In this document: positions 50,102-60,608 of the stretch, one piece after another
Numbering within the stretch: position 1 is the stretch's first letter
How the letters are laid out: each line of letters begins with the position of its first letter
Source: Ophiodon elongatus
Taxonomy: Eukaryota > Chordata > Actinopteri > Perciformes > Hexagrammidae
Assembly: GCA_016806645.1 (NCBI GenBank)
Contig: JACSYO010002159.1
Coordinates: 11,239,827-11,303,826, forward strand
Direction of reading: 5' to 3'
Length of the DNA: 64,000 nucleotides
Made by a program: the position numbers and the translations under genes
Notes under the pieces: generated by a model
Databases searched by the model: none
Seen by the model: the letters and a program-made list of their open reading frames with translations, nothing else
What the model was told of the DNA's origin: nothing

Positions 50102-52569
50102 CAAAGTATGACATGGAGGCAGAAAAAAAGAGGGTGAATAAAGATGGGTCAACAGGGAGAGACCGAAGATCTGAGAGATACACGTCTTTACAGAGGGTTG
50201 AAGGCAGATGGGATGGAGACCGAGGAATGGGAAATTCCAATGAAAGTAGGCGGGAAAACCCTGAAATTCAATTTGGGGCTGTTTAACAATGTACTGTATA
50301 TATTCCAAAAATATAGGGCATGGAAGATAGGAAAGGAAAAAGTAATAGGACACTGTGTCTGTGGATGTGCGTTTGGAGGAGGGGGCTTGTCAATTATGAA
50401 TTGATGAATTGGCTCACATCTCAGCAGAGTAGGAAGGGAAGAAGATGGATAAGGATGTAAAAAGGGGGGGGGGGGGCAGGCGGGGGAAGGGAGCTTTGCT
50501 GCAGGCCACATGTTGAGTGAGAAACCAAGGAGTTAAATATATCATGAGACTTAAAAAGGGCCGGAGGAGTTGAGTAAAAATCCAGCCTGCTTGTTTATAG
50601 GCACTCCCAAAACATAAAGGGCAAAGAAAAGTGGAATCGATCTGTGTTCACATTAGCATGGTAGCCCGAGAGCACTTAGACGCTGCAATTAGAGACACAG
50701 TCAATGAGATGGACAGGACTCACTTGCCCCGTCGGTGGTTTTATACATCTATGTGTTACAGCAATAAGGTCACTCAGTACAGCTGCTTATTAGCAGCCAG
50801 TCGTAAACAAATACGCAGGCACATTCATGGCAAGTGAGACTGAGAAAAGGTTGAGCAGAAGGGTATACTGGCTTATTTACAAATCAATATGTACTAACAG
50901 GTTCCATTCTATATTGTGCTTCTGCAGAACTTCATGAATAATGCAGCAATCACTTGGTGTCTGAACTGATCTATGTCAAATTTGTGGCAGTACGACCAAA
51001 GACATATCAGAATTCAACTTCTACATCTCTCTCATGCAAACGTTTGTCGTAAGCCTGAGCCGCCCCCGCTGAGCCGTAGCAGAGCTGTTCTGTGGGTGAA
51101 AACAAGACTTTAGGTCCCATAATTATTTGTAATAGGCTAACTGTTTACTGACCTTTTATGTCAACCTATGGCAAAGTTATGGCGTCATGCTGGACCACGT
51201 CAATAACACTAGCTCAAACTAAAGCTGGTGCCATGAGTAAGTTTTGCTTTGCAAAGCTCTTCCAAAACAAGTCCAGCCACCAAAATAATGAAGACCTGCC
51301 TGTGATGTGGAAGAGGGTCCAGTAATATTAAGTTGAAGTTTTATATATATATTTTTTTTCTCTCTCTCTCTCACGTTTCACAGGAGGTTAAGTTAAAACC
51401 CCAACCCTCATATCAACAAATGTTATTAGAACTTCCAAACATACAAAAACATGGTTTTATGATGTTGCTCATATTGCCCTGCAGTAGATGGAGGTGCTTT
51501 ATGACGACAAAAGATGAGATGGCACCAATATTCGCAAAAGCAGATACCGCAGAGGAAATGAAAGGGATGCAGGGGAGAAAGGTTCTCTATGAGTCAGTGA
51601 GAACACAGTGTCTTTAATCTCCCACAGGTAGCTGACATCATGGGCAACAGTGCATATGATGTCCTCATGATTGAGTGATGAAGGTCAGGAACACAAACAC
51701 AGTAACGCCCTTACACGCGGATTCTTTGAGAATCTGTAGGTCATCTCATTTCTTTGAAAATCCCTTCCATCAATTAATATCTGGTCTAACTTCACAAACC
51801 ACAACGAATTGATCTTCGGGCCTTTACCTTTGATTTCATTGGGTTCCTCTGAGTACACATCTCATCTCTTTTGTAAACACGCACACATGCAATCACATCA
51901 TTTTCCCGCGAATATCAAATAACGCGGAGACGCGACACACACGTAAACAAACAAAAAACAACAACGCAGAGAGAGCTTTTCTGTGTATTAAAATTCTGTT
52001 GGTCATTTCTGGTATTTGGGAGAGGTGAGGTTGTTCTGGACAGGATAGATATCAAAACTATTGATTTAGCATTTCCTCCCATGTTCTGCAAGAGACAGAC
52101 GGGGGCGAGGGTGAAGGTCCTCAAGAACTGCTTGAGCTTTTCAAAAGGACAGCACTAATGCATGTTCCTTATTGATCTGCTGGGTAAATGTGATGTCCAG
52201 GCTCCAAAGGTCTGATATTCCTTCTATACCCGAGCTGGATGGGATACACTAACTAGTTAAATTTTTACATTGATCGTTAGCTCCGTCTGTCGGTCCGTCC
52301 CTGACTTCTTTCTCGTGCATCCCACTCTCAGTAGGTGGTAGTCCGCGATACTCGCCCACTTCACGTTCCTTTGTGCGGTACAACCATGCATGCAGCGCGA
52401 CGGAGAGACACAGGCCAACATGCACACGGACAGGTGAAGGCACTCACTGAGACAACTGTGGCCATAGTGCACCATGAAATCAGCTCCTAGGGCTCGAGCA
52501 GTGAAGTCGTCCACGCAGCAGGCCCCGTACGTCACGTCCCCCATCACGATGGTATCTGCCTCCGTGAAC
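30704..52569 (-). CDS. dph1: dph1, 2-(3-amino-3-carboxypropyl)histidine synthase subunit 1; spliced, 5' part not in view
   Basis: The product should be the Dph1 subunit of the Dph1-Dph2 complex. That cytosolic enzyme uses a [4Fe-4S] cluster and S-adenosylmethionine to put the 3-amino-3-carboxypropyl group on the target histidine of elongation factor 2, the first step of diphthamide synthesis. Nine exons (listed separately) join in frame to about 340 residues with a stop at 30704-30706. The order matches vertebrate DPH1 from the FTEAD block to the C terminus; the human protein is about 443 residues by memory. The three family cluster cysteines are visible in TYGACCVDD, VPQCRPLSPGE and [11 protein letters not shown]. 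Splice phases match at every junction. The N-terminal ~100 residues (PPEIL and PEGLLLFAC regions) are not seen between 52.6 and 64 kb, so the model is partial. Introns range from about 0.4 to 5.2 kb. Confidence 0.95.
31164..31298 (-). CDS. dph1: dph1 internal exon H, AAVALQEVSWKEVYPMDFYS
   Basis: This 135-bp, phase-0 exon has acceptor cactatctctcag and donor CAG|gtaagc. It encodes AAVALQEVSWKEVYPMDFYS, then NQSLGPWAPNHPDNQPVRPT and RRQTQ. The first half matches human [31 protein letters not shown]. The tail after GPWAPNH is a variable, Pro/Arg-rich linker, as in other vertebrates. Confidence 0.95.
32225..33500 (+). mobile_element. Degraded L2-clade LINE, reverse transcriptase to 3' end
   Basis: Broken reverse transcriptase segments are readable on the plus strand, antisense to dph1: DLSTTFDTVDHHIVIHRLN-like residues near 32488-32545, CGVPQGSIILFSIYMLP at about 32585-32635, and LLNADDVQLFRF (degenerate YADD) near 32673-32710. 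The 3' part contains ATGGCCTGGCTCCACAGTAC and ends with GAAAGGTGCTTTATGAATAT and a short CTTG tandem tail. Many stops and frameshifts show that it is dead. It lies in the dph1 intron between exons G and H. Confidence 0.8.
35085..35163 (-). CDS. dph1: dph1 internal exon G, [14 protein letters not shown]...LSPYE
   Basis: This 79-bp exon has acceptor tcctccctacag and donor GAG|gtaaac. It encodes [20 protein letters not shown] followed by LLSPYE after completing an Ala codon. The cysteine in IACPRL is the third Fe-S ligand of the family. Human DPH1 has [26 protein letters not shown] here, so this is one of the strongest single matches in the window. Confidence 0.96.
35430..35950. repeat. Purine-rich low-complexity tract in dph1 intron
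   Basis: The plus strand is dominated by G and A (GAGAGAG, GGGGGG, AAAAGAGG) for about 500 bp. On the transcribed strand it is pyrimidine-rich, which produces long open frames without real coding content. Confidence 0.85.
39087..39161. repeat. (GT)n microsatellite, preceded by a CT-rich tract
   Basis: About 37 GT units with one GTAT interruption. 38900-39000 upstream is almost pure pyrimidine. Confidence 0.97.
40327..40427 (-). CDS. dph1: dph1 internal exon F, HLESRLQSLGKSFTRVLLSEIFPGKL
   Basis: This 101-bp exon has acceptor tttctcctgctag and donor GC|gtgagt. It encodes 33 codons, HLESRLQSLGKSFTRVLLSE then IFPGKLDLMQDVD, with GC left to form Ala with the next exon. It aligns to human [33 protein letters not shown]. 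The intron that follows (about 5.2 kb) is the longest seen and contains purine-rich low-complexity DNA. Confidence 0.95.
40780..41015. repeat. Irregular array of AATGTAATA motifs
   Basis: The motif (A/T)AATGTAATA recurs about seven times, at spacings of 15-70 bp, in this dph1 intron. It does not form a regular tandem and is probably part of a decayed interspersed element. Confidence 0.5.
44021..44177 (-). CDS. dph1: dph1 internal exon E, YDPYSKVFSREYYDH...GSPKVME
   Basis: This 157-bp exon has acceptor ttttttgtag and donor GAG|gtgaga. One base completes Arg; 52 codons follow. YDPYSKVFSREYYDH and the stretch RWGLIMGTLGRQGSPKVME match human DPH1 (YDPYSKVLSREHYDH, WGLILGTLGRQGSPKILE). The GTLGRQG loop is a conserved part of the third domain. 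The intron before it is only 436 bp, the second shortest in the visible gene. Confidence 0.96.
44614..44682 (-). CDS. dph1: dph1 internal exon D, YLGDGRFHLESIMIANP
   Basis: This 69-bp micro-exon has acceptor gtttttctacag and donor CAG|gtattg. It completes Ile with T, encodes YLGDGRFHLESIMIANPDIP plus AY, and leaves AG for the next Arg. YLGDGRFHLE is a signature of the second repeat of the Dph1/Dph2 fold. It is too short to show as an open frame, so the call rests on the match to DPH1 and on the phase. Confidence 0.94.
44715..44736. repeat. Poly-A run in dph1 intron
   Basis: A-rich run just upstream, in transcript order, of the exon D acceptor. Confidence 0.9.
46197..46237. repeat. (GAGT)n then (GA)n
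   Basis: Seven GAGT units followed by GA units. Confidence 0.97.
47371..47492 (-). CDS. dph1: dph1 internal exon C, AVSAALKPEYD...DRNVNAI
   Basis: This 122-bp exon starts after acceptor gatgctgcag in phase 0 and ends at AT|gtaaga. It encodes AVSAALKPEYDVLVPQC, then RPLSPGEILGCTSPRL and DRNVNAI. The last two bases are completed by exon D to Ile. PQCRPLSPGEILGCTSP holds the second cluster cysteine and is nearly invariant in DPH1. Human DPH1 has KEVEAVVYLGD where this protein has RNVNAIIYLGD, which supports the junction. Confidence 0.95.
47921..47962. repeat. (CA)n microsatellite with GCGC start
   Basis: GCGCGCACACG leads into about 16 CA units, in the dph1 intron upstream of exon C. Confidence 0.97.
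49340..49494 (-). CDS. dph1: dph1 internal exon B, IPIDS...QFVAALQ
   Basis: This 155-bp exon follows acceptor ctccatgcag and ends at CAG|gtgatt. With the A carried from exon A it gives 52 codons, starting IPIDSTAGIKMLYVFVDIQM and ending LALVSTIQFVAALQ. It matches the human stretch VLYVFVDIRID...LALVSTIQFVSTLQ closely, including the LYVFVDI strand of the first Rossmann-like repeat and its STIQF turn. It ends in phase 0. Confidence 0.95.
50065..50099. repeat. (GA)n microsatellite
   Basis: About 17 GA units in a dph1 intron. Confidence 0.97.
52448..52569 (-). CDS. dph1: dph1 internal exon A (first visible), FTEAD...GHSCL
   Basis: This 122-bp exon encodes 40 whole codons, from FTEADTIVMGDVTYGACC to VHYGHSCL. 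One base at each end is shared with neighbouring exons: the last base of an Arg codon, and the A of an Ile codon. The acceptor reads ctacattccag and the donor gtgagt. It carries the first Fe-S cysteine (in TYGACCVDD) and the DFTARALGAD segment, both strongly conserved in DPH1. The acceptor lacks a normal pyrimidine tract: a (TG)n run, read on the sense strand, lies just upstream. Skipping this exon would shift the frame. Confidence 0.95.
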
Positions 52570-52579
52570 CTGGAATGTA

Positions 52580-52580
<1 letters not shown>

Positions 52581-52631
<51 letters not shown>
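52581..52631. repeat. (AC)25 microsatellite next to a dph1 splice acceptor
   Basis: A pure AC run on the plus strand, which is (GT)n in the dph1 pre-mRNA. Only CTACATTCCAG separates it from exon A. Confidence 0.98.
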
Positions 52632-52635
<4 letters not shown>

Positions 52636-55222
52636 TGTGGACCATATGTACATCCTGTTGTTTGTAACCATAGAGATCAATACAGAGCATGCCAAGCATG
52701 GTGTGATTATGAGGGTGCTGAATAAGATCAATCCCTATCCACTTGCTACAGATAGAGTACATTATCTAGTATCTGACAGCATTGTCAGTCAATGACTGAA
52801 TCACAGCTTAAAAGCATGACACACTTCTTCTTTTGCTCCCCATGACCGGCAGCGAAATGCCTGAGTGCGGCACAAGCTGTCTGGTAGTTTAAGATCTGCC
52901 AGACGAGGGTTAATAGGTCATCAGTCAGCAGGCGACACAAAAAGAAGAAGCAGTAGGAGAGGAGGGTTAGGACTGCTACACACAAGCAGATCAGAGTTTG
53001 TAGGGGCATGGGCTTTTCTATCTGTGGCCCGGATTTACAGCACATCTATCTCGGAAGAGGAGAAACAGCATCAGCAAAAGTTAATGCTTGCAGCATTCTA
53101 ATACACTATTCAGACAAGATGCCTTATGCCACAAGTAAAATCCGAGAGCGTAGCACTGATCATGTGGGGAAAATGTTCCACTTTGCGCCTGTAATAGAGA
53201 AGAAAAAAAATTCATGGCCTTCTTAAAAAAAAACAAAAAAAACACAGAATTACACAGGCATCTGTGGACCCAGATCTGTTAGAATGAATTGCTGATCGCA
53301 TTACAGAAAAACAAACTCTTTCTTTTATCGCTCTTTATGGCCAAATAAAATGCTAAGTAAACCCTTAAAGGCTAAGTAAAATGAATAAAAGGCTTAAAGT
53401 AGCAGAGAGGAAGAGCAAATGAACAGAAGCTTCAGGCATTGTTGGGGAGGAAAGATGGGTAGACGAGGGGGTTGTTGTAAATGGTGGTTGTTGCCAGGTA
53501 TTTGTGGCTGTATTCTGACAGATTTAGGCTAGACATAAGGGGTATACTAGAGATGAGACAGAGGGCTTGGGGAGAAGAGGAAAGTGATAAACCGACATGG
53601 CTGCACGCACAACAGCATCTGTAGCAACCAACAGACTCTTAGTAATGTGTCTCCTGCTTCCCAATCTTTCAACCCACATCCACTCTCTCTGTTTATTTCT
53701 CTGTCTGCGCCACGCGAGGGGCTTCAGACAAAGTTTCCATTTAGCCTTTCCTCCCTCATTTTCTCTGATGTAATCTCTGAGTTGCGCTCTCTCCGGGCTC
53801 CTCATCACCGTCCCCTCGCTTTCTATGTTGTTTCTCTTTCTCTCTATTTTGCTGTCCCGTCTCCTCTAATAGTTGCTCTCAAGTGAAGGGCAGTGCAGGC
53901 CAGCTGAGCACAGGCAAACATAGACAGAGCAACTCATCTGGTAAATAAATATTTGCCTCGGAAGATTTCAATCAAATACCCTCTTCTCTTGTCAAGGTCT
54001 TGATTTGATCCCGGGGTGTGCCTCTTTGCACTGTGTAAACAGTCGCTAGCAGGAAGGTAATTATGTAGTTTGAGGTCCATAGATTGTTGCACTAGTTTCC
54101 TTATTCACTGCAGCCCATTGTTCTTTCATCGCAGTCCACTGACTTGTTTGAGTTGCATAAATGTGCATGAACCTTTCAGCTAAAAATACACACCCTGCCC
54201 ACCAGAAAAATAGAGACTATCCCCTGAAATCCACTGCAGAATCGTCTACAATGCAAAACACAGCACCACGGAAAAATATCGTATCCAATCATCCATCTAT
54301 CTGCCAGAAATACCATTATCATGTTATTTTCATTGGCAATATATTTAATAATTTCCAGAGTGAGGACACTGAAGTTTCATGGTAATAAATGCGAAGAATC
54401 CGATTAAAAGGCCCATGAGAGACATTCTACATTCTACTGGGACATGGGCAGAGTAATTACTGGGCAACTTAAAGTCCCATATCTCACTGAGAGAGAGGAA
54501 AAGAGGGGAGAAGGAAGATAGACTGAAAGAACATCAGAGCGAGAACGACAGAATGAAAAGTATATCAGTGTTAATCAAATCCTATTTCCAACACACGCTA
54601 TCTCATAAAAGACATACTGTATGACTGGTGGGTACATATAATGCACCAATGTCCTCATTTCCATGTATTACTCTCTATCTCCTCATCTACCCTCCCTTCT
54701 CTCCCTTCCTGCATGCGCTTGTTTCTAGTATCAGGCACTTTCCCGTTTCCTTCAGTATATCAGCACTGGTTTTGCCTCATCTCAGGGTGCTCAGTTCAGC
54801 CATTCCAACTGAAATGTCATTAAGATCTAATTAAGATGTCAGAGAAGCTTGTGAACTCCATAACAGCCCTTGTTAATTAGCTCTTTAGCATACAGCTCAA
54901 TATGTGTGAGAAATGGCCAACTGATCTGAATCTTTGTTATAAAAAACACTGCACTATTGTGTGCCGCAAACACAAATCTCAGAGCAAAGTGTAATATACA
55001 TATGCCAGCATGAGTGCAAACGCGAACACACACTAATACAGACTGAATTGCATGCCAATTGATTGTATCATTGTTTAAATAGCACCTTATTCAGCTCCAC
55101 CATTTAGGATTTAATAAGGATCCATATTAGCTGACTCTTCCTGGTGTCCACACAAAAATTTAAATCACGACAGATAAGACACTTGCAGACAAAACAACAA
55201 AATTATATTAAAATCCGAAAAA

Positions 55223-55223
55223 T

Positions 55224-55312
<89 letters not shown>

Positions 55313-55348
55313 TATATACACACACATACATACATACATACATATATT
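55223..55348. repeat. Compound (CA)n/(TA)n/(CATA)n repeat
   Basis: Alternating CA, TA and CATA blocks over about 125 bp. Confidence 0.97.
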
Positions 55349-57779
55349 TGTAAATACATTTGTATATACATACAGTTCACAATCAACCTTTGCTTTACGA
55401 TAGTCTGTGATATGTTTAAAATGTGTCTATTATTAGTGACACATTCTCGTGCTGTCTGCAACTCTTTGTTGAGGGTTGCAGGGATTTAGTTTACTGTGGG
55501 TGCATGCATGCATATTGTTGCATCATCTGCATACATGGAACTGGCAGATTAATAATATAAGCAGAAACAAAGTAAAGAGCCAAGACAACTTCCTTGTTAT
55601 CCTAGCGAGGGAAAATGCACACAAACTTATATAAATGCTTCTGCTGCTGTCATCTGGAGATGATATACTTTTCTGACTTTGACAGGAATTTCTTCTGATG
55701 CCGGTATAAAAGAGGAACAGCTCTGAGATGTTAGCAGCAGACAAAGAGAATGAAAAACGTCTCCCGTCTCAGAACATTCCCATTAGCACTCACAAAGCCA
55801 TTCTGGTGCCAATAGCACTTATCTGTTGATGAAAGGTATTGGACTGAATTAAACAAAAAGGATTCCACCATGTGTTTGAAAAACAGTTGATTAAAGGTTT
55901 TGCTGTGTTTTGAGGTGTGGGAAGTTGCAGGTAATTTTCACACCGACACTCGGTACTAGTTGTGGGCCCATTGGCTTGAGATAGCATTACAGTGTGAAAA
56001 AGCTCTTACAAGGACATCTTCATGTTCAAAAACTTCATAGAGAATTACAGCATTCTGTTCTTAAAATTCAAATATTGTATTATTATTTTTTGGCTGACTG
56101 AACAATAAGTCTAGGTGATGTATTCTACTGGATTTACATTTTCTTCTGGATTTTTCTGCAAGCAAATTTCCAGTTGATGTGTTTAAAGGAGTATGAGTGT
56201 GCATATGGTGGTGGGAAGACATTTCTGCCAACAGCAGATGTTTTTGTTGTTTATTTATTTAGGGTAAGCAGACTGACTGTATTGTAGGCAACAGTGCTTC
56301 ACTATATGTTCACAGAATTTCATTAATGGAAGGCATTATATCCAATATCAGACATCAACTTAAACAGTTGTGTTTCAGATATTCCTGTGTTCACACAGAC
56401 TGAGCTGTGTCAGAGTTTGATGCTTTACTCTGATTCAGGGCCCCTAAGGATGTACAAAAATCTATGTTGTCAATCATATCCATGTGCAATACAATTTTAA
56501 AGTAGTAAAAGATCTAGATTTGATACTTGGATAGTTATGTTTTGAAACAGTAGCCATGCATATGTCATATCTACACTGTATAGCTGAAGCTTACAATCGT
56601 CAGCTGTATTGACAAAAACAGTAGGTCCCAGGTACAAAATTTAACTTTCAAAGCCACCATTCCAACCTCCCTTTAAAATTATTGGAATATAACTGGCTGA
56701 AAGAAAACATTTTTATATCTGGATTGTCCTCTAAATAATTGTCATTGCTTATGCTAATTTGATTGAGCTGTTAATTAGTCTATCTACCCACTTGGCAATA
56801 TTGTATCTACAATACTTCCAACTTAATTTAGATTATTTAGTGCGGGAAAACACAAATAATAATAATAGTCATATTCAAAACACTGTAACACATCAATTAC
56901 ATACATATTGAGGTACTGAGTCAACAATACTGCAGTATTAGTTTTTTTCCAGTATTGAAAAGTACTACAATGACCATTAAGTTGAGGCTTAGGTCCTCAA
57001 ATGCTTATGTTGTCAAGTCTACTACTCCATCGGCACTGTACCAGAAAGTTGGTGAAGTGCCTTGCTCTAGGCCTAGGGTAAGGCAGAATGGAGAATGAAG
57101 GGAAAATGTTACTGCTCGTCTTCCCTACACTCATGTTCTCCAATTGGTCTGCTAATGTAAAGGAAGCAGGAAGGAAACAAACAAAAAAATCTTATGACTC
57201 TATGAGGCTTTACTATAATAATGAGTTGAGAGCAATCAAGCCCATTTCAGAAGAACAACAAGCTCTCCTAAGCTGCATTAGTGCTGCTTCTCATGCATTT
57301 AAAAGCATTTGCTTTGGTGAGTGTGTGGATGGTCAACAAGCCTGACAGACAAAAAAGAAGGAAAATAAAAAAACTGGTTACAATTAAACTTTTCACAGTC
57401 ATCTGCCATCATCAGGTGGGCTAATCCGATTAGTAAATTTGCATGCTTCCTTATTTCCCAACTGACGTGATTGAATTTGTTCAGCAGTAATTTTGCAACA
57501 TGGGTGAGAAAACAATTACAGCTTTTCCAAGCTTTCCAGGTTTTTAAGTTTTGCATCCCTTGGGGTCAACGCTAAACGTCACAGTACTTTTATAGTACTT
57601 TATGAGCATTTGCCATCCAACTGAGTCACTAAATATTTTTTACGTTATGGCAGGGAACACCTGCAACCAACCACATGCTGCTCTGGCATCAGCTTGGCAG
57701 TTAGCAATGTCCTCTCACAAAAGAGAGTCCTGATTTTAATCTTTGGCCGAAGCTCTTTCTATATTAAGTCTGCATGTTC

Positions 57780-57960
57780 CTACCAGTGGGTGTGTGGGTG
57801 TCCTCCAGGGGCTCACATGCAAATGGATTTGTGACTCTAAATTGCCAAGCAGGATTGTGAATATGTTGATCCTGATGGATTGGAAATCTATCGAGCCTGC
57901 CTCTCACTGAGTGCATGCTGGGATGGAGTCCAGACTATGTTAGCATCCTCTATATTGTGC
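57780..57960 (+). repeat. Fish interspersed repeat, degraded
   Basis: GGTGTCCTCCAGGGGCTCAC, GTGACTCTAAATTGCC, TGAATATGTTGATCCTGATG, then GCCTCTCACTGAGTGCATGC and GGGATGGAGTCCAG are decayed forms of a repeat common in fish introns (usual forms: TCTCCGGGTGCTC, GACTCTAAATTGCC, CTGGGATAGGCTCCAGC). Confidence 0.6.
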
Positions 57961-59402
57961 ACTTAAAATACACAGCGCTACCATATTTTTCTTTAAATGT
58001 CAGGCCGACAAATTATAGTCTGTGCCATAATTTATTGATACACAGTGAATTACACTTTGTATAAGATTCATTTCAATAAATAAATATGAGAGAATATCCT
58101 GTAGAATACAGCCGGAGCAATCAGGATCTTTCTCACATTAGAGCTCATCGGCAGTTAACAGGCTAGTTTACTTTGGCAAGCGCACATCAGCATTATCTGT
58201 AAGCCAATGGTTAAAGAGCACTATTAATACCAAAATAAAGCCACATTTTTTGAAATGTTAATACATAGTGTGACCCAAGAGAAATTCACTTGGTGCGTTA
58301 GGGATCAGTCAGTGAGCATCTCAGCTCACTTTTTGCTTTCACCCTTTGCCACAGCATCGTATGAAGACATGATCTCTGCAAATAAAGACATCCGGATGTC
58401 CCAAACTTGCATGGGGATAGTTAAGCTTATCCTTTTAGCTGCTCCTGCACTTATTTGGGATATAATGAAGAGTGTCAGAAGTTTCCAAAAGATCTAATCA
58501 GCTGCTCCGATCCAGTTGGCTGTTCTTCAAAGAATTCCTATCCTCTCTGCTTTTGCTCATAAATCAAAATAGCACAGATGTCTCGATAAAATGCCTTTTA
58601 ACTTTGTTATTGGTGAATAGTGCATAGATTATCTACAGTTTATTTTTTGTGAACTTCATAAACATATGAGAGTCTGAACTGAATCCCTCTGAAATGATTT
58701 CAGGACAAACTACTGTGCTTTTGTGGGTTCTGATTGTGGGTCATTTAATTGAGGTTGTAAAAAATGTTAGTTAGGTGAGTGAACAAGTCATAGACCTGAT
58801 CTAATCAGCAGCGTATGTATTACAAGTATATCCAGCGTTGGCATTTAAGTTTGCTGAAACCCGACTTGTATTATGGTACTATAAATAATCAAGAGCAACA
58901 GAATATGACACAAAGTCTTCACAGGAGAAGTTTTTACAAATGTAAAACATGCCGATTTATGTAGAACAAAACAATGTATGAATCTGCATGAATGACCAAA
59001 ACACAATGGAGTGTAACGTTATGTTTCACGTGTAGCCACCCAATTTGGCCTAGTGCACTTGTTTAAAACCCAACCTCTGGATAGGTCTTGCATCCTGGTT
59101 ATTTATTAAAAGTAGATGTGTGACTTTTGGTGTGAATGCCGCCGAAGAGGAAGGTTGCAGTACCCTCTGCAGTAGCTTGTCTATCCATATGACTGTCCTG
59201 CCAGTGAGCTTTTTTTACATCTGAGGTCTAATAATAGCAGCGATAGTGGACTGGTCTCTTCGGAAACGAAGTGACAAGCAGGTCAGCAAGGTGGGTATAG
59301 GTGCAGCACTGCTCTTGCACAGTTGCCACTGATACACTGTGGCAGACAACTCAAATGAGCATATGTGGCCTGTTTGCATACCAAGTCAACACACAACCAC
59401 AA

Positions 59403-59403
<1 letters not shown>

Positions 59404-59438
<35 letters not shown>
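59404..59438. repeat. (CA)n microsatellite
   Basis: About 17 CA units. Confidence 0.97.
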
Positions 59439-59440
<2 letters not shown>

Positions 59441-60585
59441 CTTTCCCTGAACACAAAATACATGTGTGAATTATTTCCTACATCTGGCAAAGGCTCATCT
59501 TTTATTCCATTACATTTCAGACATCAGCCCCCATCAGTGTGTCAGTGAGTGGGCTTTGGCACAGGGCACTGCAGATTGGCCCAGGAAAAGAGGCTTCTCC
59601 CAGAGGTTGAGGGGTAGTTCTGCATACACGAGCCGTCATTATTTCCCTTCTTAAATGAGTTCAGTTTAGGTAAATTAGGGGAAAAAAGATGAAATTGAAA
59701 AGAAAGGAGGAAAATTAAACCCCCGTGGAAGAGATAATGTTGAGTGAGAGATGATATAGAGGGAAAACAAGAGAACATGTGATTGGAAAAACGGAAGGAC
59801 ACAACAAGATAAATATTAAAAAAGATGGGGACAGACGAGAAGAGAGAAGGAGAGAGGGTGATAATGACCAGCAGGGGGGCAGACTACGTAAGACAGATGA
59901 GCTGTTTGCTGCTGGGGTTGTAATATTAGAAAATCTGATATTGATAATCTGCTTTCTGCGCATATAACATAGAACATATCCTGACAATGTGCTGCCCTCC
60001 AAAAATAAATTTGGCAAGGGGCACTTGACAGGAGGATTAATAAATCTCGACTCCTTCTCCCGTTATGTATATCTTCCAATCAATGTCTCTCCCTACTTAT
60101 TCCCCTATATGTCATATTGACATGGTTTTGTGTCTTCAACAGAGAACATTTGGAGTCAAATCCCCTTGTAAAATATGACAGTCCAACTGCAGTCATTGAA
60201 CATAGGCCAGGAATGAGAGACGTGAGGCAGCGAGTGCGGGTTGATGCTTACACAGATGTTTTCAGTAATACCATTAGATAATCCTTTAACACCCTGAAAA
60301 ACAAGATCATTACTGCTATTTCATGAGTGTATCTAATCTATTTGTCATGGCATCTATTCAAAAGCCTGAGCCATGGGTCATTAGAGAAAGGCCTACAGCT
60401 TTATCAAGATTGACTCCCAAACTGTACAGGAAAGCAGAGCATGCTTAAAAGAGCTGCAATCCAATTTACAGAAACAAAACGATCATGCAGCAACAGTTAT
60501 TACAAGTGACTGCTATTTTGCAGATATTGCTGTAGGAGGTGAAAACTCAGGGCTGGGCCTACAACCAGGAAAAGATCTAATCTCT

Positions 60586-60608
60586 AAAAAAAAAAAAAAA
60601 AAAAAAAA
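60586..60608. repeat. Poly-A run of 23 nt
   Basis: Pure A tract with no recognisable element in front of it. Confidence 0.95.

Noticed and set aside
58255..58497. 80-codon plus-strand frame with non-repetitive composition
   Set aside because: No known family, no convincing splice sites at its edges, and a length expected by chance in 64 kb.
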